Shown here piece by piece: positions 59,543 through 64,000 of a stretch of DNA of 64,000 bases. Numbering within the stretch: the first letter of the stretch is position 1; each line of letters starts with the position of its first letter. A model generated the notes under the pieces. The model saw only the letters and a program-made list of their open reading frames with translations. It was not told where the DNA came from and ran no database searches. Position numbers and translations under genes: made by a program. This DNA comes from Chelatococcus reniformis. GTDB taxonomy: Bacteria > Pseudomonadota > Alphaproteobacteria > Rhizobiales > Beijerinckiaceae. The stretch lies in assembly GCF_014640075.1 (NCBI RefSeq), contig NZ_BMGG01000012.1:65935-129934 (forward strand), in the 5' to 3' direction.

Positions 59543-60427
59543 TCAGGCGGTCTCGGGATGATCGTGCAGCGGCGCCCAGACCTTCTTCTTGACGAAATAG
59601 ACCAAGCCGGCGAGCACGATCAGGAAGATGAAGGCTTTGAAGCCGATCTCCTTACGCGCCATCATCTTCGGCTCCGCCGCCCACATCAGGAAGGCGGAGA
59701 CGTCCTTGGAATACTGGTCGATGGTCTCGGGGGCCTGCGGCTTGCCGTCCGGCCCCTTGTAGTCGACCTGCCCATCGTTCAGCGGCTTGGGCATGGCGAT
59801 GACGTGGCCGGGGAAGTACCGGTTGTAGTTGCCCCCGTCCGGCATCTGGAAGCCGGCCGGCGCCGCCTCGTAGCCGGTCAGAACGGCGTGGATGTAGTTC
59901 GGCCCGGTCTCGGCGAACTGGGTGAACGCGTCGAAGATGAACCAGGGGAAGCCGCGCTCATAGGTGCGGGCCTTGGCCATCAGCGACAGGTCCGGCGGCG
60001 CCTTGCCGCCGTTGGCGACGGCAGCCGCCTGCTCGTTCGGGAACGGCTCGGGGAAGCGGTCGGCGGCCCGGCCCGGACGCTCGAACATCTCGCCCTGGTC
60101 GTTGGGGCCGTCCTTGACCTTGTATTCGGCCGCCAGCGCTTTGACCTGACCTTCGCTGAAGCCCGGACCACCGGGGTCGGCGAGGTTGCGGAAGGCGAGA
60201 AACTTCAACCCGTGGCAGCTGGCGCAGACCTCGCGATAGACCTTGAAGCCGCGCTGCAGCTGCTGCTGATCGAAGGTGCCGAACGGACCGGCGAAGCTCC
60301 AGCTGATGGGCGGCGGCACGGCGCCGCCGTGCGAATCGCCGCCCGATTCGGCCGCCCGGGCCGGCAGCGCGAGCGCAGCCGCGACCGCAGTCAGCAGCCC
60401 GGCGGCGGCGAGGGTCTTGTTCCACAT
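59543..60427 (-). CDS. petC: Cytochrome c1 of the bc1 complex
   Basis: A 294-residue heme protein of ubiquinol-cytochrome c reductase. Signal peptide (KTLAAAGLLTAVAAALALPA, cleavage near ARAA). Heme c site Cys68-x-x-Cys71-His72 (VCASCHGLKF). The Met ligand region is GFQMPDGGNYNRYFPGHVIA. One membrane anchor is near the C-terminus (FKAFIFLIVLAGLVYFVKKK). The ATG at 60427 is chosen over a GTG 18 bp earlier. It passes electrons from the Rieske protein to cytochrome c. It is the last gene of petABC, 21 bp after petB. Confidence 0.97.
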   Translation of the reverse strand: MWNKTLAAAGLLTAVAAALALPARAAESGGDSHGGAVPPPISWSFAGPFGTFDQQQLQRGFKVYREVCASCHGLKFLAFRNLADPGGPGFSEGQVKALAAEYKVKDGPNDQGEMFERPGRAADRFPEPFPNEQAAAVANGGKAPPDLSLMAKARTYERGFPWFIFDAFTQFAETGPNYIHAVLTGYEAAPAGFQMPDGGNYNRYFPGHVIAMPKPLNDGQVDYKGPDGKPQAPETIDQYSKDVSAFLMWAAEPKMMARKEIGFKAFIFLIVLAGLVYFVKKKVWAPLHDHPETA

Positions 60428-60448
60428 GATGCGATGCCCCTTCACGGC

Positions 60449-61756
60449 TCAGCCCTTGGTCTGGGGGCTCGCCACGGCCCCTGCCGGTCCGGCCGACACG
60501 GCGGTCGCTGACCCGCCTTTCGTGCTTTCCAGCACCGATTCGGCGATCGATCCGGGCAGCCGGCGCGGCGTCTCGACGAGGCCGAGCACCGGCAGGATGA
60601 CGAGGAAGTGGAGGAAGTAATAGAAGGTCAGGATCTGCGCGGCGATCGTGTAGCCGCCTTCCGGCGGCTTGGCACCGAGATAGCCAAGGCCGATGCACAC
60701 CAGCACGAACACCCAGAAGAACTGGCGGTACAGCGGCCGGTAGGAAGCCGAGCGCACCCGCGACGTGTCGAGCCAGGGCACGGCGGCCAGGATCAGCACC
60801 GCCGAGAACATGGCGATGACGCCGCCGAGCTTGGACGGGATGGCGCGCAGGATGGCGTAGAAGGGCAGGAAGTACCACTCGGGCACGATGTGCGCCGGCG
60901 TCACCGAGGGGTTGGCCTCGATGTAATTGTCGGCGTGACCCATGTAGTTGGGGATGTAGAACAGGAACCACGCGAAGAACAGCAGGAAGACGACGGTGCC
61001 GACCGTGTCCTTCAGAGTTGCGTAGGGCGTGAAGGGAATGGTGTCCTTGCGGACGTTCTTCACCTCGACGCCGGTCGGGTTGTTCTGGCCGACGTGGTGC
61101 AGCGCCCAGATATGCAGGATGACCACCCCGGCGAGCATGAACGGCAGCAGGTAGTGCAGCGCGAAGAAGCGGTTGAGCGTCGGGTTGTCGACGGCGAAGC
61201 CGCCCCACAGCAGCGTGACGATCCAGGTGCCGACGCCGGGGATGATCTCGTCGAACGCCGAGAACAGATTGGTGATGACGGTGGCGCCCCAGAAGCTCAT
61301 CTGCCCCCACGGCAGCACGTAGCCCATGAACGCGGTCGCCATCATCAGCAGGAAGATGATGACGCCCAGGATCCACAGCACCTCGCGCGGCGCCTTGTAG
61401 GATCCGTAGTAGAGGCCGCGGAAGATGTGGATGTAGACGGCGATGAAGAACATCGAGGCGCCGTTGGCGTGCATGTAGCGCAGCAGCCAGCCGAAGTTCA
61501 CGTCGCGCATGATCGCCTCGACCGAGGCGAAAGCCAGCTTGGCGTTCGGCGTGTAATGCATCGCCAGCACGACGCCGGTGACGATCTGCACCACTAGCAT
61601 CATCATGAGGATGGCGCCGAAGGTCCAGAAATAGTTCAGATTGCGCGGCACCGGGAAGGCGATGAACGAGGAGTGCATGAGCCCGCCGATGGGCAGGCGG
61701 GACTCGAGCCACCTGGCGATGCCGCTCTTCGGAACGTAGGTCGAATGGCCTTCCAT
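60449..61756 (-). CDS. petB: Cytochrome b of the bc1 complex
   Basis: A 435-residue membrane protein with about eight helices that holds hemes bL and bH. It has [20 protein letters not shown] at the start, [20 protein letters not shown] (Qo region) and the PEWY motif ([20 protein letters not shown]) near residue 300. The heme His ligands are in [12 protein letters not shown] and [13 protein letters not shown] 25-residue Ser/Ala-rich tail ends it. It oxidises ubiquinol at the Qo site. A CTCTATAGAG palindrome lies in the 37-bp gap to petA. Confidence 0.97.
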   Translation of the reverse strand: MEGHSTYVPKSGIARWLESRLPIGGLMHSSFIAFPVPRNLNYFWTFGAILMMMLVVQIVTGVVLAMHYTPNAKLAFASVEAIMRDVNFGWLLRYMHANGASMFFIAVYIHIFRGLYYGSYKAPREVLWILGVIIFLLMMATAFMGYVLPWGQMSFWGATVITNLFSAFDEIIPGVGTWIVTLLWGGFAVDNPTLNRFFALHYLLPFMLAGVVILHIWALHHVGQNNPTGVEVKNVRKDTIPFTPYATLKDTVGTVVFLLFFAWFLFYIPNYMGHADNYIEANPSVTPAHIVPEWYFLPFYAILRAIPSKLGGVIAMFSAVLILAAVPWLDTSRVRSASYRPLYRQFFWVFVLVCIGLGYLGAKPPEGGYTIAAQILTFYYFLHFLVILPVLGLVETPRRLPGSIAESVLESTKGGSATAVSAGPAGAVASPQTKG

Positions 61757-61793
61757 GATGGTCGCCTGTCTCTATAGAGGAACTGGTTTCGCC

Positions 61794-62324
61794 TCAGCCG
61801 ATGGTGATCTTCGTATCGGAGACGAACTTGTAGGGCGGGACGGGCAAGTTGGTGGGCGCGGGCCCCTGGCGGATGCGGCCCGACGTGTCGAACACCGAGC
61901 CATGGCACGGGCACAGCCAGCCCTCGTAATGCCCCTGGTGGCCGAGCGGCACGCAGCCCAGGTGCGTGCAGTTGCCATAGACCACGAGCCACTGCGCGTG
62001 GCCCTCCTTGACGCGGGCCGAATCGGGCTGCGGATCAGGCAATGTGTTGACGTCGACCTTCTCGGCCGACGCGATCTCGTCCTTGGTGCGGTGGCGGACG
62101 AAGATCAGCTTGCCGCGCCAGAACAGCTTGACGATGGCGCCCTCGGTCACCGGCGCCAGGTCGAAGTCGACCGGCGCGCCCGCGGCGATGGTGGCCGCGT
62201 CGGGCTGCATCTGGCTGATGAATGGCCAGGCGACAGCCGCGACGCCGACGGCCCCCACGGCCCCGGTCGCAATGTAGAGGAAGTCGCGCCGCGTCGGCTC
62301 GGCGGCAGTGATGGTATCGGCCAA
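61794..62324 (-). CDS. petA: Rieske iron-sulfur protein of the bc1 complex
   Basis: A 176-residue Rieske protein. A Tat-type N-terminus (TRRDFLYIATGAVGAVGVAA) also serves as the membrane anchor. The 2Fe-2S ligands are Cys119/His121 in CTHLGC and Cys138/His141 in CPCHGS, with the disulphide pair Cys124/Cys140. The length matches the alphaproteobacterial form. It is the first gene of petABC, so its promoter lies in 62325-62889. It moves electrons from ubiquinol to cytochrome c1. Confidence 0.98.
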   Translation of the reverse strand: MADTITAAEPTRRDFLYIATGAVGAVGVAAVAWPFISQMQPDAATIAAGAPVDFDLAPVTEGAIVKLFWRGKLIFVRHRTKDEIASAEKVDVNTLPDPQPDSARVKEGHAQWLVVYGNCTHLGCVPLGHQGHYEGWLCPCHGSVFDTSGRIRQGPAPTNLPVPPYKFVSDTKITIG

Positions 62325-62889
62325 GTCAGGCTCCTACGTGAATGACGTCGCCCCCGCGACCTTCGCTTCAAGGCCGGCGGCTGGCGCACGCGCGCGGCGC
62401 CAAGCCGGACAAAAGACGCACGTCGCACGAAACACGCACGCCGGAACTCCGCAATGCGACCGTCGGTCGCCTAGACCCGTTCAAAAACCCCAGCGCTTCT
62501 GCCGCTCGCAGAACCGGTTGGCGTTGTTGCCGAATCCTGTCCGCGGCCGAACGGCCCAAATTTGCTGCCCTGGGTCGCACCGAAGCGCTGCCCGGGACCG
62601 CGCCGGCGCCGCGGTCGCTGTTTGGCATGCTTCAAAAGAGGTGTCCATACTGTGGCGGAGGCCCGCCGCGCCCATGCAATCAGCCTTGCGCCATGCGGGC
62701 GACGACCCCCCGTCAGGCCCGATCCGCCGGGCGCGCGACAGCCGCCACGGCCGGAGTTGAGCCGGCCATCCATCGAGTCAGCGCGCGCCGGCCCGGCGGG
62801 GAAAGAGCCCGGATGGGCTGCGCGCGTGGTGTGAGGGCAGGGTCAAGCCGGCCCGGACGCAACGGACGCCCGCCTCTCGCAGCGCTAGC
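62325..62889. other. Intergenic region upstream of petA
   Basis: 565 bp between the petA start and the end of the ABC exporter gene. Open frames are Arg/Ala/Pro-rich without motifs. A REP-like unit of the TGGATGGCCGG type appears as an inverse copy near 62752-62776 (GCCGGCCATCCATC). The petABC promoter must be here, but no clear -35/-10 pair stands out. Confidence 0.45.
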
Positions 62890-64000
62890 CTACGCCGGGG
62901 TGGGGGCCGGCCGCCGGTCGCTCTCGCCGATGAAGCCGCCGGACTGGCGCTGCCATAGCCGCGCGTAGAGCCCGCCCGCGGCGACGAGCCCGGCGTGGGT
63001 GCCCTGCTCGACGACACGGCCACGGTCCATGACGATCAGGCGGTCCATCGCCGCGATGGTCGACAGGCGGTGAGCGACGGCGATCACCGTCTTGCCCGCC
63101 ATCAGCCGATCGAGCTGGCGCTGGATGGCCGCCTCCGCCTCGCTGTCGAGGGCCGAGGTGGCCTCGTCGAGGATGAGGATCGGAGCGTCCTTGAGCAGCA
63201 CCCGCGCGATGGCGATGCGCTGGCGCTGGCCGCCCGACAGCTTGACGCCGCGCTCGCCGACGTGGCTGTCGAGCCCACGCCGGCCGCGGTGATCCTCGAG
63301 CTCGGCGATGAACGGCGAGGCTTCGGCCGAGGCGGCGGCCGCGATGATCTCGTCGTCCGGGGCATCCGGCCGGCCATAGCCGATGTTGTCGCGGATCGAG
63401 CGGTGCAGCAGCGAGGTGTCCTGCGTGACGACGGCGATCTGCTGGCGCAGGCTGTCCTGGGTGACGCCTGCGATGTCCTGGCCGTCCACCAGGATGCGTC
63501 CGGCCTCCACGTCGTAGAGCCGCAGCAGCAGGCTGATCAGGGTCGACTTGCCGGCGCCGCTCGGGCCGACGAGGCCCACCCGTTCGCCCGGCGCCACGAC
63601 AAGGTCGAGCCGGTCGATGGCGCCGCGACTGCGGCCATAGTGGAAGCTCACATCCTCGAAGCTGATCTCGCCCCGGCGCACGACGAGCGGCTTGGCACCC
63701 GGGCGATCCACCAGCTGGTGCGGCTTGGCGATGGTCTGCATGCTCTCCTGCACGACGCCGACGTTGTCGAACAGGCCGCGCAGCACCTGCATGAACCAGT
63801 TGGACATTTCGCCGACGCGCAGCACCAGGGCCAGCGCGGCGGCGATGGCGCCGGCGGTGATCGCCTCGCCCGTCCACAGCCAGAGCGCGACGCCGGCCGT
63901 GGCCAGCAGCAGCAGCGTGTTCATGACGCTCAGGATGGTGGCGACGTCGGTGAACAGGCGCATGCTGCGCTGGTAGGCCTCGGTGTGGCTCGCCATGGCG
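62890..64000 (-). CDS. ABC exporter (fused membrane and ATPase domains), 5' end off the window
   Basis: The C-terminal 370 or so residues of a type I ABC exporter. The visible membrane part has four hydrophobic segments (TILSVMNTLLLLATAGVALW and on). The ATPase domain has Walker A GPSGAGKSTLISLLL near position 150 of the visible part. It also has the Q-loop VTQDTSLLHRSIRDNI, signature KLSGGQRQRIAIAR, Walker B ILILDEATSALD and switch His in AVAHRLSTIAAMDR. Such proteins work as dimers and export lipids, drugs or peptides; the substrate is unknown. The stop is at 62890; the start is beyond the right edge. Confidence 0.95.
   Translation of the reverse strand, partial: AMASHTEAYQRSMRLFTDVATILSVMNTLLLLATAGVALWLWTGEAITAGAIAAALALVLRVGEMSNWFMQVLRGLFDNVGVVQESMQTIAKPHQLVDRPGAKPLVVRRGEISFEDVSFHYGRSRGAIDRLDLVVAPGERVGLVGPSGAGKSTLISLLLRLYDVEAGRILVDGQDIAGVTQDSLRQQIAVVTQDTSLLHRSIRDNIGYGRPDAPDDEIIAAAASAEASPFIAELEDHRGRRGLDSHVGERGVKLSGGQRQRIAIARVLLKDAPILILDEATSALDSEAEAAIQRQLDRLMAGKTVIAVAHRLSTIAAMDRLIVMDRGRVVEQGTHAGLVAAGGLYARLWQRQSGGFIGESDRRPAPTPA

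Overview
The window is about 64 kb of high-GC DNA with the gene set of an alphaproteobacterium, most likely of the order Hyphomicrobiales (Rhizobiales). This is inferred from a purA gene beside an EamA exporter, a petABC (bc1 complex) operon followed by mtnP and apt, alphaproteobacterial codon use, a NepR-like anti-sigma protein, and about 106-bp RIME-like palindromic elements. The species cannot be named from the sequence alone. No rRNA, tRNA, CRISPR array, prophage or intact insertion sequence was found.

Layout. 1-10 kb: housekeeping and stress genes (purA cut by the left edge, EamA exporter, hotdog thioesterase, GST, L,D-transpeptidase lipoprotein, SDR with a leader mini-ORF, Ada), then a two-gene acyl-CoA dehydrogenase pair with a second thioesterase. 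10-17 kb: zwf, an anti-sigma/ECF sigma pair, a small secreted Gly-rich protein, and a divergent S8 subtilase with a proline-rich spacer, followed by an unknown secreted protein. 17-21.6 kb: an acyl-CoA carboxylase carboxyltransferase subunit with its IclR regulator, divergent from an MDR reductase and an SDR. 21.7-31 kb: a catabolic island with a DsbA-like isomerase, two orphan solute-binding proteins (SBPs), a luciferase-like monooxygenase, an acyl-CoA ligase, an SDR, an alpha/beta hydrolase and a TetR regulator. 31-42 kb: IclR, a full LivJHMGF-type ABC transporter, a class III aminotransferase and HyuB/HyuA, which look like one import-and-degradation unit for an amide or ring-amide amino compound. 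42-48 kb: a six-gene operon (enoyl-CoA hydratase, kinase-like phosphotransferase, DUF6285-like protein, acyl-CoA dehydrogenase, SBP, SDR) that resembles the levulinate (lva) 4-hydroxyacyl-CoA route. 48-51 kb: a 1.4-kb gene-poor stretch, a Hint-domain protein and an orphan NepR-like protein. 51-56.5 kb: acyl-CoA ligase, two enoyl-CoA hydratases, another orphan SBP and a divergent TetR. 57-64 kb: a small lipoprotein, apt, mtnP, petABC and an ABC exporter cut by the right edge.

How it works together. Most of the accessory content imports carboxylates or amides through periplasmic binding proteins, activates them to CoA thioesters and oxidises them by beta-oxidation-like chemistry. Five SBPs are present but only one permease/ATPase set, so the four orphan SBPs must share a transporter core with each other or with one elsewhere. 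Three RIME-like elements are present. One lies in frame inside hyuA, one supplies the stop codon of the S8 protease, and one lies between petC and its terminator.
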